Shown here: piece by piece, positions 30,301 through 38,696 of the stretch
Position numbering within the stretch: the stretch's first letter is position 1
Layout: every line of letters begins with the position of its first letter
Source of the DNA: Luteimonas sp. MC1825
Lineage (GTDB): Bacteria > Pseudomonadota > Gammaproteobacteria > Xanthomonadales > Xanthomonadaceae
Assembly (NCBI RefSeq): GCF_014764385.1
Contig: NZ_CP061714.1
Location: 124,001-188,000 of the forward strand
Direction of reading: 5' to 3'
Length of the DNA stretch: 64,000 bases
Made by a program: the position numbers and the translations under genes
Notes under the pieces: generated by a model
Databases searched by the model: none
What the model saw: only the letters and a program-made list of their open reading frames with translations
Told to the model about the DNA's origin: nothing

Positions 30301-30777
30301 GTGAGGGAAATCGTGCTGTTGCGCCACGCCCACGCCGAACAGTCGGGTCCGGGCCAGAACGACGTCGACCGTCCGCTGTCGGCGGAGGGCCTCGCCGAGG
30401 CCGAAGCCGCCGGTTGCTGGCTGCGCGACCACGGCCTGGTGCCGGACCTCGTGCTGTGCTCGCCCGCGCGCCGTACGCGCGAGACGCTGGAAGCGGTGCT
30501 GGGGGTGGTCGGCTATGTCGACCAGCGCCTGGAGCCGGCGATCTACGACGCCTCCGCGGGCACCCTGGCGACGGTCGCCGACCGCCACCGCGATGTCGGC
30601 CGCCTGCTGGTGGTCGGCCACAACCCGGGGCTGGAACGCCTGGCGGCCCTGCTGCACAGCGGCCAGTCCGGCGAATACCGCGGCATGCCGCCGGGTGCGA
30701 TCGCCGTGCTGCGCCTGCCGGTCGACGCCGAGGTGGAACCCGGCGTGGCCAGCCTCGTCGACTTCTGGTGGCCGTGA
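30301..30777 (+). CDS. sixA: Phosphohistidine phosphatase
   Basis: 158 aa from a GTG start with AAGGGAG upstream. It is a histidine-phosphatase-superfamily protein: IVLLRHAHAEQSG (the RHG-type active-site histidine), RPLSAEGLAEAEAAG, CSPARRTRETLEAVL and VVGHNPGLERLA with the second histidine. SixA removes phosphate from histidine phosphocarriers such as ArcB or NPr; the substrate here is unknown. Its TGA overlaps the GTG start of the YceI gene (GTGA at 30774-30777). Confidence 0.93.
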   Translation: MREIVLLRHAHAEQSGPGQNDVDRPLSAEGLAEAEAAGCWLRDHGLVPDLVLCSPARRTRETLEAVLGVVGYVDQRLEPAIYDASAGTLATVADRHRDVGRLLVVGHNPGLERLAALLHSGQSGEYRGMPPGAIAVLRLPVDAEVEPGVASLVDFWWP

Positions 30778-31340
30778 GGCGTGCCCTTGCACGCGCTTGG
30801 ATCGCCACCGTCGCCGCATGCCTGCTGGCGGCGCCTTCGCATGCCGGGCGGATCGACCGGTTGGCGTCGGAGATCGGCTTCACCCTGACCACGCGTTGGG
30901 GCCAGACCCTGCGTGGCCGTTTCCCCGAATATAGCGGCGAACTCCGGGACCTCCCGGACGGGCGTCGCCAGGTGCGGCTGTGGCTGTCGGCGGCCGATGT
31001 GCGCATCGTCGGCAATGCCCGCTACACGCGCCTGACGCGCGGCAGCGGATTCTTCGATGCCGCGCAATATCCGCGCGTGACCTTCGTGTCCGAACCCTAT
31101 GACGAGGCCCTGCTGCATGACGGCGGCCCGTTGGTGGGCACCCTCGTGATCCGTGACGTGCAGCGCCGTGAAACGTTCACCGTGCTCCCGGCGGAGTGCC
31201 CGCGGCCCGGGCGTGACTGCGACGTGGTCGCCACCGGGGTCATCGACCGTGCCGACTATGGAATGGACCGCTGGAACGTCGCGCTCGCGCCGGAAGTGCG
31301 GTTCCAGTTGCGCATCCGCATCCGGGGTGGCGACGCGTGA
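30774..31340 (+). CDS. YceI-family periplasmic protein (paralogue 1)
   Basis: 188 aa from a GTG overlapping the sixA stop. A signal peptide (AWIATVAACLLAAPSHAG) precedes the YceI lipocalin-like domain: IGFTLTTRW, SGFFDAAQYPRVTFVSE, LVIRDVQRRETFTVLP and DRADYGMDRWNVALAPEVRFQL. YceI proteins bind isoprenoid or lipid-like ligands. The coding sequence ends in a GTGA overlap with the phospholipase D gene, so sixA-yceI-pld are translationally chained. Two more YceI paralogues occur at 43768 and 45411. Confidence 0.88.
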   Translation: MRRALARAWIATVAACLLAAPSHAGRIDRLASEIGFTLTTRWGQTLRGRFPEYSGELRDLPDGRRQVRLWLSAADVRIVGNARYTRLTRGSGFFDAAQYPRVTFVSEPYDEALLHDGGPLVGTLVIRDVQRRETFTVLPAECPRPGRDCDVVATGVIDRADYGMDRWNVALAPEVRFQLRIRIRGGDA

Positions 31341-33268
31341 AGCGGTGGCTGCGCGTGCTGGCCCTGGCGGGGGCGCTGATGGCGGGCGGCTGCGCGACCC
31401 TGTCGCAGGACGAGCGCGTGGCGGCGACGCGGATCGCGAACGAGGCGCAGCCGGTGGTCGTGGACTGCGTGGCCGACGACGCCTGCGCCACCGCGTCCGC
31501 GCTGCGCGAGCTGGGCACCCGGGCGGTCGCCGCCAGCACGCCGGATGCGCCGCGCCACCATGCGCTGATCCTGGACTACGGCCAGGACGCGCTGCTCGCA
31601 CGCCTGAGCCTGATCCGCTCGGCGCAGCGCACCCTGGACGTGCAGACCTACATCTTCGACGAGGACGACGCCGGCCACCTGTTCCTCGACGAGATGCTGG
31701 CCGCCGCGCGCCGCGGCGTGCGCGTGCGGGTGCTGGTGGACCAGCTGTCGGCGCTGCGCCGCGTGGAGACGCTGGCCGCGCTGGCCGGCGCGCACGCCAA
31801 TTTCGAGATGCGCCTCTACAACCCGGTGCTGGGCCGCGCGCGCATCAGCTATCCGCAATACGTGCTGGCCGCGGCCTGCTGCTGGCGGCGGCTCAACCAG
31901 CGCATGCACGGCAAGCTGCTGCTGGTGGACGGCGTGGTCGGCATCACCGGCGGCCGCAACTACCAGGACAGCTATTACGACTGGGACCCGGTCTACAACT
32001 TCCGCGACCGCGACCTGTTCCTGGCCGGGCCGGTGGTTGGCGACATGGCCGCCAACTTCGAGCAGTACTGGGTGGCGCGGCTCACGCGCAGACTGCCGGA
32101 GCTCGCCGATGTTGGCCGCGCGCTGTTGCGCGACGGCGTGCCAGGGCTGCCGCACGCGCCATTCGAGCTGCCCGAACGCGTGCAGCGCATCTCGCGCGAT
32201 GCCGATGACCAGGCGCTGGTCGACGAGCTCGCCGCGTATGCGCTGCCGGTGGCCGGGGTGGGCTTCATCGCCGACCCGCCGCAGAAGCACCGGCGCAGCT
32301 ACGAAGGCGTGGCGCCCTCGACCCGCGGCCTGCGCGAGCTGATCGACGGGGCCACCGCGGAGGTGCTGCTGCAGACGCCCTACCTGGTGCTGTCGCCCGC
32401 CGCCCAGGCGCAGTTCCGCGAGCTGTACGCGCGCGACCCGCGGCCGCGGGTGGTGGTGTCGACCAACAGCCTGGCGGCGACCGACGCCTTCATCACCTAC
32501 GCGCTCGCCTACAAGTACAAGCGCCGCTTCCTGCGCGAATTCGGTTTCGAGATCCACGAGTACAAGCCGTTCCCGCAGGATGCGCCGATCGACGTCGAGG
32601 CCACCGGCACGGTCGACATCGCGTGGGACCAGGGCGGCAACGCGGTGATCGGCGGCCAGCGCGGCCGCGCGGCCGGGGTCGACGGCAGCCAGGGCGGCGG
32701 TCGCGAGCGCGCGACCCGCCCGCTGGCGCGTGAATACTCGGCGCTGCGCTGGTCGGGCTTCTCGGCGCATGAGCCGGTGCCGCTGGAGCGCGGCGGCGTG
32801 CGCTTCGGCCTGCACGCGAAATCGCTGGTGATCGACGAACGCATCGGCGTGATCGGCACGCACAACTTCGACCCGCGCGGCGATACCTACAACACCGAGA
32901 GCGCGGTGGTGATCGAGGATCCGGCCTTCGCGCGCGCGCTGGCGGCCAGCATCCGCCGCGACATGCTGCCGGCCAACGCCTGGACCATCGCGCCGCGCGA
33001 CAAGCCGCCGGTGTTCTCCGGCCTGGACTATTCGCTGGGCAAGCTGTCCGAAGCGCTCCCGGTGTTCGACCTGTGGCCGACCCGCTACGCCACCAGCTAC
33101 GAGTTCCAGCCCGGCCCGGCCTGCCCGGAGCCGCTGCCGCCATCCGATCCGCGGTTCCGTGACTGCTACACCCCGGTGGGGGATTTCCCGGGGGTGCAGA
33201 TGGGCCTGAAGACGCTGATGACGCGGATCTTCACCGCCTTCGGCGCGGGGCTCGCCCCCATCCTCTGA
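31337..33268 (+). CDS. Phospholipase D family lipoprotein, cardiolipin-synthase C-like
   Basis: 643 aa from a GTG overlapping the upstream stop. It has a lipobox (LMAGGC) and two HKD motifs: HGKLLLVDGVVGITGGRN and HAKSLVIDERIGVIGTHNFDPR, each the catalytic His-x-Lys-x4-Asp of the PLD superfamily. The layout, with QTYIFDEDDAGHLFLDEML and a C-terminal PVFDLWPTRYATSYEFQPG, resembles ClsC/YmdC, which condenses phospholipids into cardiolipin. It is likely membrane-anchored and periplasm-facing. It is the last gene of the sixA-yceI-pld set. Confidence 0.9.
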   Translation: MKRWLRVLALAGALMAGGCATLSQDERVAATRIANEAQPVVVDCVADDACATASALRELGTRAVAASTPDAPRHHALILDYGQDALLARLSLIRSAQRTLDVQTYIFDEDDAGHLFLDEMLAAARRGVRVRVLVDQLSALRRVETLAALAGAHANFEMRLYNPVLGRARISYPQYVLAAACCWRRLNQRMHGKLLLVDGVVGITGGRNYQDSYYDWDPVYNFRDRDLFLAGPVVGDMAANFEQYWVARLTRRLPELADVGRALLRDGVPGLPHAPFELPERVQRISRDADDQALVDELAAYALPVAGVGFIADPPQKHRRSYEGVAPSTRGLRELIDGATAEVLLQTPYLVLSPAAQAQFRELYARDPRPRVVVSTNSLAATDAFITYALAYKYKRRFLREFGFEIHEYKPFPQDAPIDVEATGTVDIAWDQGGNAVIGGQRGRAAGVDGSQGGGRERATRPLAREYSALRWSGFSAHEPVPLERGGVRFGLHAKSLVIDERIGVIGTHNFDPRGDTYNTESAVVIEDPAFARALAASIRRDMLPANAWTIAPRDKPPVFSGLDYSLGKLSEALPVFDLWPTRYATSYEFQPGPACPEPLPPSDPRFRDCYTPVGDFPGVQMGLKTLMTRIFTAFGAGLAPIL

Positions 33269-33372
33269 CCGTTCGTCGGCAGCACCGGGAACGTGACTTC
33301 CGGCCTATTGCCGGCTGTGTGAGGTGTAGTAGTCTACCAACACACCGAATCACAACCACACCGGAGCGCACC

Positions 33373-33576
33373 ATGAACGTCCAGACCCAGACCCAGACCC
33401 AGGCCCAGTTCCATCACGTCGACCGCAGCCAGCATGCCCCGCACCTTGCCGGCGGCCGCCTTCCGACGCGTGACCGCGCCCGCGAGTTCGGTGTCGGCTA
33501 CGGCAACAGCAGCGGCTACGCCTCGCCGCGCCGCTATGTCGCCAGCCAGGGCACGCATCGCTTCCGCTGTGCCTGA
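33373..33576 (+). CDS. Small hypothetical protein with a shared FGVGYG C-terminal motif
   Basis: 67 aa. It opens with a Gln/Thr tract (QTQTQTQAQ) encoded by three CAGACC repeats plus a CAGGCC variant (33382-33405). Its C-terminal part REFGVGYGNSSGYASPRRYV is nearly the same as the tail of the next gene's protein (RDFGVGYGASSGYRSQSSYV), spacing included. No known domain is visible. The ATG has CGGAG upstream. The gene sits behind a promoter region with an imperfect dyad at 33316-33344. The shared tail implies a common binding partner or self-assembly motif (inference). Confidence 0.7.
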   Translation: MNVQTQTQTQAQFHHVDRSQHAPHLAGGRLPTRDRAREFGVGYGNSSGYASPRRYVASQGTHRFRCA

Positions 33577-33644
33577 ACGGCGATTGACGCTGGCGCGGCT
33601 GCGGCCCTAGGCTGCAACCATCCTGTCTCCGCCTGGGATCCGCC

Positions 33645-34256
33645 ATGTCCATTTCGCTGACCATCGAGCTCAACGACCGCGATCTCGCCCACTTCACCAA
33701 GGCCATGGATGCCGCCCGCGCCGCCGCCGCGCACATGGCCCCCGAGGCCGTCGTGGCGGCCGCCGCCTCGCTGCTTGGCGAGGCCCAGGGGGTGCACATA
33801 CCGGACTTCGTCCGCCAGCGCCTGTTGCGGCTGGACGACATGATCGCCATGGTGCGCGACGAGGGCTGGGCGCTCGGCGACGAGGACCGCCAGCGGGTGC
33901 TGTCGGTGCTGGTGTACTTCGCCGACCCGAAGGACGTGATCCCCGACCATATCGAAGTGCTGGGCTTCCTCGACGACGCGATCATGATCGAGCTCAGCGT
34001 CCGCGAACTGCAGCACGAGCTCGACGCGTACGACGATTTCTGCGACTTCCGCGAGCACCAGGCGCACAAGCGCGGCATCGAGCCGGCGGCCGTGGGCCGC
34101 GCCGACTGGCTCGACAGCCGCCGCGAGGAGCTCATGGAGCGCATGCACGCGCGCCGCGAACGCGATTTCGGCGTCGGCTATGGCGCCAGCAGCGGCTACC
34201 GCAGCCAGAGCAGCTACGTGCGCACCTGGCGTCCCAGCCTGTTCAAGCTGCGATGA
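33645..34256 (+). CDS. DUF1232 (YkvA-like) protein with FGVGYG tail
   Basis: 203 aa. The central block LVYFADPKDVIPDHIEVLGFLDDAIMIEL (about residues 87-115) is the DUF1232/YkvA signature and is otherwise of unknown function. Upstream are an Ala-rich helix and an acidic-helical stretch. The tail RDFGVGYGASSGYRSQSSYV matches the small protein encoded just before it. There is no signal peptide; YkvA domains often carry one hydrophobic helix, weak here. Its TGA overlaps the ATG of the thioesterase gene (ATGA at 34253-34256), so those two are coupled. Confidence 0.82.
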   Translation: MSISLTIELNDRDLAHFTKAMDAARAAAAHMAPEAVVAAAASLLGEAQGVHIPDFVRQRLLRLDDMIAMVRDEGWALGDEDRQRVLSVLVYFADPKDVIPDHIEVLGFLDDAIMIELSVRELQHELDAYDDFCDFREHQAHKRGIEPAAVGRADWLDSRREELMERMHARRERDFGVGYGASSGYRSQSSYVRTWRPSLFKLR

Positions 34257-34705
34257 GCGGGGCGCCGGCGGCCGACACACCGGCCAAGGTGTTCCGGCGC
34301 ACGGCCGACCTCGCCACGCTCAATGCACTGTCCCCCGGCACCGCGATCGAAGCGCTGGGCATCGTCTTCACCGCGATCGGCAGCGACCACCTGGTGGCAA
34401 CGATGCCGGTCGATGCGCGCACGCTGCAACCCTACGGCCTGCTGCACGGCGGCGCGTCGGTGCTGCTGGCCGAGACCCTCGGCAGCAGCGCCGGCAATCT
34501 CTGCGTCGGCGAGGGCGAGGTCTGTGTCGGCATCGAGATCAACGCCAATCACCTGCGTGGCGTGCGCACGGGGCTGGTGACCGGCACTGCACGCCCGCTG
34601 CACCTCGGGCGCAGCACCCAGGTGTGGGAGATCCGCATCGAGGATCCGCGTGGCCGCCTGGCCTGCGTCTCGCGCCTCACCCTGGCGGTGGTGGCGGCGG
34701 CCTGA
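34253..34705 (+). CDS. Hotdog-fold thioesterase (PaaI/MenI-like)
   Basis: 150 aa with the hotdog core GLLHGGASVLLAETLGSSAG, where the acidic residue after the central helix start is the usual catalytic Glu, and NHLRGVRTGLVTGTARPLHLGRSTQVWEI. The family hydrolyses aryl- or acyl-CoA thioesters (for example YdiI/MenI acting on 1,4-dihydroxy-2-naphthoyl-CoA). It starts inside the stop of the DUF1232 gene and is followed 52 bp later by an acyltransferase gene. Placement in menaquinone or lipid metabolism is inference only. Confidence 0.88.
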   Translation: MSGAPAADTPAKVFRRTADLATLNALSPGTAIEALGIVFTAIGSDHLVATMPVDARTLQPYGLLHGGASVLLAETLGSSAGNLCVGEGEVCVGIEINANHLRGVRTGLVTGTARPLHLGRSTQVWEIRIEDPRGRLACVSRLTLAVVAAA

Positions 34706-34757
34706 GGCTGCCGCGGCGCCGCTACCCGCGCCTGCGGCCATCCGGTATCTTGCGGGC

Positions 34758-35558
34758 ATGCGTTCCCCCATCGTCGACACCGCGCCCGCCGGTGGCTGGC
34801 TGCTGCGCGGCTGTCGCCGTGCCGTGCGCGCGCCGCTGCTGCTTGGCCACCTGCTGATCCTCCTGCCGCTGACCATGCTGGTGGTGTGCCTGCCGCTGGC
34901 GCGCATCGATGTGGGCGGCGAAGACCTCGGCCATCGCGTGATCCGCGCCTGGCAGGCCGGCCTGATGCGGGTATTCGGGTTCCGCCTGCGGCGGATCGGC
35001 ACGCCCTTGCCGGGTGCCACGATGTTCGTCGCCAACCATGTCAGCTGGATCGACATCAGCGCATTGCACAGCCAGCGGATGATGGGCTTTGTCGCCAAGC
35101 ACGAGATCGCCGGCTGGCCGCTGATCGGCTGGCTGGCCGGCAAGGGCGAGACCCTCTTCCACGAGCGTGGCAGCCGGGAGTCGCTGGATGGCGTGCTCGA
35201 CGCGATGCTGGCGCGCCTGCGCGGTGGCCACTCGGTCGGCGTGTTTCCCGAAGGCCGGACCCGCGACGGCCACCAGGTCGGCCCGTTCCATGCGCGCATC
35301 TTCCTGGCGGCGGTGGAAGCCGGCGTGCCGGTGCAGCCGGTCGCGCTGCGCTATGGCGAGGGCGGCAGCGCGCAGCATGTGGTGGCCTTCGGGCCGCGCG
35401 AAAACATGCTGCAGAACCTGCTGCGCCTGATGGGCGAACCGTCGCGCGTGGCCGACGTGGTGTTCCTGGAACCGGTCGCGCCGGGCGATGCCGAGGGCCG
35501 CGCGCGCATCGCGCGCATCGCCCGCGACCGCATCGACGCCGCCATGCGCGGGGCGTGA
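34758..35558 (+). CDS. 1-acyl-glycerol-3-phosphate acyltransferase (PlsC family)
   Basis: 266 aa with an N-terminal membrane segment (LLLGHLLILLPLTMLVVCL) and the acyltransferase motifs ANHVSWID (HX4D) and VFPEGRTRDG (glycerophosphate-binding). The enzyme adds an acyl chain to lysophosphatidic acid or related lysolipids at the inner membrane. Its TGA overlaps the GTG of the following hydrolase (GTGA at 35555-35558), indicating coupling. The ATG lies in TGCGGGCATG with weak ribosome-binding-site character. Confidence 0.92.
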   Translation: MRSPIVDTAPAGGWLLRGCRRAVRAPLLLGHLLILLPLTMLVVCLPLARIDVGGEDLGHRVIRAWQAGLMRVFGFRLRRIGTPLPGATMFVANHVSWIDISALHSQRMMGFVAKHEIAGWPLIGWLAGKGETLFHERGSRESLDGVLDAMLARLRGGHSVGVFPEGRTRDGHQVGPFHARIFLAAVEAGVPVQPVALRYGEGGSAQHVVAFGPRENMLQNLLRLMGEPSRVADVVFLEPVAPGDAEGRARIARIARDRIDAAMRGA

Positions 35559-36547
35559 GCGACCCGTTCGCCAGCGACTATGCGCCGCCGCGCTGGTTGC
35601 GCAATTCGCACGTGCAGTCGGTGCTGGCATCCAGCCCCATGCGTCGCCGCCGCGGCCTGGCGGCGCTGGCCGCGACCGGCGCCCACACCGCCAGCATGAT
35701 CATCGACGGCGGCGACGGCGTGCGCCTGCTCGGCCTGCACAGCCACATGCCGGGGATCGAGCCGCGCGGCATGGCGCTGCTGCTGCACGGCTGGGAGGGC
35801 AGTGCCGAATCGAGCTACATCTGCCTGACCGCTGCGCACTTCCTGGCGCGCGGCTACGACGTGCTGCGGCTCAACTTCCGCGACCACGGCGGTACCCACC
35901 ACCTCAATCCCGACATCTTCCATTCCGCGCGCATCGACGAAGTGGTGCACGCCGCCGCCGACGTCGCGCGGCGCCTGCCGCGGCCGCGCATGGTGGCGGC
36001 AGGCTTCTCGCTTGGCGGCAACTTCGCGCTGCGCCTGGCGCTGCGTGCGCCGGCGGCGGGGCTCAGGCTCGACGGCGTGGCCGCGGTTTGCCCGGTGCTG
36101 GACCCGGCCGACACCATGCTGGCGATGGAGCGCGGCTTCCCGCTGTACATGCGCCACTTCGAGAACCGCTGGCGGAGCTCGCTGGCGCGCAAGCGCGACC
36201 TGTTCCCGGATCGCGTGGGCTTCGACCGCGACACGCTGCGCCTGCGCATGCGCGCGCTCACCGAATGGCTGGTGCTGCGGCACACCGACTTCGGCAGCCT
36301 GGACGCGTACTTCGACGGCTATTCGATCGCCGGCGACCGCCTCGCGGCGCTGCAGGTGCCGGCGCAGATCCTGACCAGCGCGGATGATCCGGTGATCCCG
36401 GTGTCGGGCTTCAGGCAGGCGCGCCTTGCGCCGTCCACGCGGCTCGAGATCGCGCGCTGGGGCGGGCACTGCGGCTTCCTGGAAGGCCCGCGGCTGGACG
36501 GCTACGCCGAGCGCTGGGTGGCCGCGCGCCTGGCGGCCCCGGACTGA
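35555..36547 (+). CDS. YheT-family alpha/beta hydrolase
   Basis: 330 aa starting with GTG in the overlap with plsC. The N-terminus FASDYAPPRWLRNSHVQSVLAS is characteristic of YheT-like hydrolases. The core has LLLHGWEGSAESSYICLTAAH, LNFRDHGGTHHLNPDIFHSAR, the nucleophile motif AAGFSLGGNFALRLAL, and a late His in GGHCGFLEGP. It is predicted to hydrolyse esters or lipids at the membrane or in the cytosol. Its coupling to an acyltransferase suggests a lipid role, but the substrate is unknown. Confidence 0.9.
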   Translation: MSDPFASDYAPPRWLRNSHVQSVLASSPMRRRRGLAALAATGAHTASMIIDGGDGVRLLGLHSHMPGIEPRGMALLLHGWEGSAESSYICLTAAHFLARGYDVLRLNFRDHGGTHHLNPDIFHSARIDEVVHAAADVARRLPRPRMVAAGFSLGGNFALRLALRAPAAGLRLDGVAAVCPVLDPADTMLAMERGFPLYMRHFENRWRSSLARKRDLFPDRVGFDRDTLRLRMRALTEWLVLRHTDFGSLDAYFDGYSIAGDRLAALQVPAQILTSADDPVIPVSGFRQARLAPSTRLEIARWGGHCGFLEGPRLDGYAERWVAARLAAPD

Positions 36548-36603
36548 CGGCGGGCTACAATCCCCGCTTTCAGGCGCCTGCGCCTGCAGCAGACGGATAT
36601 CCC

Positions 36604-38676
36604 ATGCAGCAACAGATCCTCGAGGCACTCACCCGCGGCGCCAACAGCGACGCCCTTGCCACCGCCCGCGACTTCGTCGCCACCAATCCGGATGACCCCC
36701 AGGCACACCGCCTGCTGGCGCTGGCGGCAGGTGCCACTGGCGACGTCGCCGCGGCGCAGGCCAGCATCGACCGTGCGATCGCGCTGGCACCCGATGACGC
36801 GGATCTCCATTTCCAGCGCGCCGGGCTGCTGGTCGGTGCCGGGCAGGTGGATGTCGCCCACGAGGCGCTGCGCGCCACCGTCGAGCTCGATCCGAACCAG
36901 CTGCGCGCCTACATCCTCCAGGCACAGCTCGCGATCGGCCGCAACGATCTGGACGAGGCCGCGCGGCTCGCGCGCCTGGCAGCGCGGATCGACGAGGAAC
37001 ATCCGTTGCTCCGGACCGTGGAAGGCATGCTCGCGCTGCGCGCCGGCGCGGTCGACAAGGCCGTCGCGGTCCTGTCACAGGCCGCCGAGCGGGCTCCGGA
37101 CGACTTGCAGCCGCGCTACGCGCTCGGTTTTGCGTACATGGCCAAGGGCCACCTGGCGTTCGCCGAACAGGCGTTCCGCAGCGTCCTGGCAAAGCTGCCG
37201 GACGCCGGCATGCTGCGCGCGATGATCGCCGAGCTGCTGTGGCGGCAGGGCCACGCGGCGGCCGCAGCCGACGAGCTCGCACCCCTGCTGGCCGACCCGG
37301 CAACCGCGACCACCGCGCTGCGTCGGTTTGCCGGCGAACTCAATCTTGCCGCGGGCCGCAACGAGCGCGCCCTGCCGCTGCTGCAGGGTGCGCTTGCGGA
37401 CAATCCAGGCGACCAGCGCACGGTGTCCGCACTGACCGAGGCCTGGCGCCGGATGGGTCTGGCGCAGGATGCGCGCCGCACGCTCGACTTGGCACTGGCC
37501 ACGTCGCCCGACATCGATGCGCTGTGGCACGCGCGCATGGTGTTCATGAGCGACCTCGACGAGGGCGACGCCCTGGTCGCACGTTGGCGCGAGACGCTGC
37601 CTGCGTCGCTCGCGGCCCTTGAAGCCGAAATGACCCTGCACCTGAGCAACGCCCGCAGCGACGAGGCGGAGAACGTCGCGCGCGCGATCGCCGAGCTGGC
37701 GCCGGGCCACGAACACGCCGGCCTGCGCCTGCTCCTGGGCGAGGTGCGACGCGCGCCGAAAGACGCCATCGCCCGCATCGAGGAGATGCTCCTCCAGGGC
37801 GGGCTTGCGCCGCAGCGCCAACAGCTGCTCCACGAATGGCGCGCGCTGGCGTTCGACGCCCTCGACCAGCCCGAGTCGACGGTTGCGCTGTGGACCGCCC
37901 AGCATCGCGTGGTGATGGATGAGCGCCTGCCGCTGCCCGAGCTCACCGCGCCGCGCACCGACTGGCCGGAACGCGCGCAGCCGACGGGCAAGGAAGCGCC
38001 GGTGGCGTTCCTCGTCGGTGCCCCCGGTTCGCTCGTGGAGCGCCTGGCGGCAATCCTTTCGGGCAGCCTGGCCACGTTCCGTGGCGATCGTTTTGGTCCC
38101 TCGGCACCGCCGGATGCGCTGCAGCACTACAGCACGCCGCTCCGCCTGGCGTCGCGGGAGCTGTCACCGGGCAACGTCGCATCGAGCTGGCAGATGGCGT
38201 TGCCCGCACGCGGCATCAAGGCCGACGTGGTCGACTGGCTGCTGTGGTGGGACAACGCGCTGGTGGCCCTGCTGCGTGACCAGCTGCCGCAGGCCAGGCT
38301 GGTCGTCGCCCTGCGCGACCCGCGCGACATGCTGCTCGACTGGCTCGCATTCGGCGCGGCCACGCCGATGCGCATCGAGTCCCCGCGGCTTGCCGCGGAG
38401 TGGCTCGCGGCGTCGCTTGTCCAGGTGGCCGACCTGCACGAACAGGACCTGGTGCCGCACAGGCTGGTGCGCATGGACGACATCGCCGACAAGCCGCGGG
38501 CCGTGGCCGGACTGCTCGGTGATGCGCTGGGCATCAGCCTGCCGACGCCTCCGCCCGGACTGTTCGGCACCGACCGCCTTCCGGCCGGTCGCTGGCGCAG
38601 CTACGCCGGTCCGCTGGCCGGGGAATTCGCGATCCTCCAGCCGGTGGCGCGCCGCCTGGGCTATCCGGAATCCTGA
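36604..38676 (+). CDS. TPR-repeat protein with C-terminal sulfotransferase-like domain
   Basis: 690 aa. About residues 1-390 are TPR-type helical repeats (AARDFV... DPQAHRLLALAAGATGDVAAA; LRAYILQAQLAIGRNDLDEAARLARLA), cited as short blocks. From about residue 460 there is a sulfotransferase-like fold: AFLVGAPGSLVERLAAILSG, LLWWDNALVALLRDQLPQARLVVALRDPRDMLLDWLAFG, RWRSYAGPLAGEF. The 5'-phosphosulfate loop reads GAPGSLVERL rather than the usual GxPRSGTT, so PAPS binding is doubtful. A TACAAT -10-like element lies near 36556. It may be a peptide-binding or pseudo-sulfotransferase protein. Confidence 0.8.
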   Translation: MQQQILEALTRGANSDALATARDFVATNPDDPQAHRLLALAAGATGDVAAAQASIDRAIALAPDDADLHFQRAGLLVGAGQVDVAHEALRATVELDPNQLRAYILQAQLAIGRNDLDEAARLARLAARIDEEHPLLRTVEGMLALRAGAVDKAVAVLSQAAERAPDDLQPRYALGFAYMAKGHLAFAEQAFRSVLAKLPDAGMLRAMIAELLWRQGHAAAAADELAPLLADPATATTALRRFAGELNLAAGRNERALPLLQGALADNPGDQRTVSALTEAWRRMGLAQDARRTLDLALATSPDIDALWHARMVFMSDLDEGDALVARWRETLPASLAALEAEMTLHLSNARSDEAENVARAIAELAPGHEHAGLRLLLGEVRRAPKDAIARIEEMLLQGGLAPQRQQLLHEWRALAFDALDQPESTVALWTAQHRVVMDERLPLPELTAPRTDWPERAQPTGKEAPVAFLVGAPGSLVERLAAILSGSLATFRGDRFGPSAPPDALQHYSTPLRLASRELSPGNVASSWQMALPARGIKADVVDWLLWWDNALVALLRDQLPQARLVVALRDPRDMLLDWLAFGAATPMRIESPRLAAEWLAASLVQVADLHEQDLVPHRLVRMDDIADKPRAVAGLLGDALGISLPTPPPGLFGTDRLPAGRWRSYAGPLAGEFAILQPVARRLGYPES

Positions 38677-38696
38677 CACCCGCGGAGGACAACCCC

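Noticed and set aside
33382..33405. CAGACC hexamer tract as a phase-variable repeat
   Set aside because: A six-base unit keeps the reading frame, so length change would only vary the Gln/Thr tract; the tract is also short (three perfect units and one variant).
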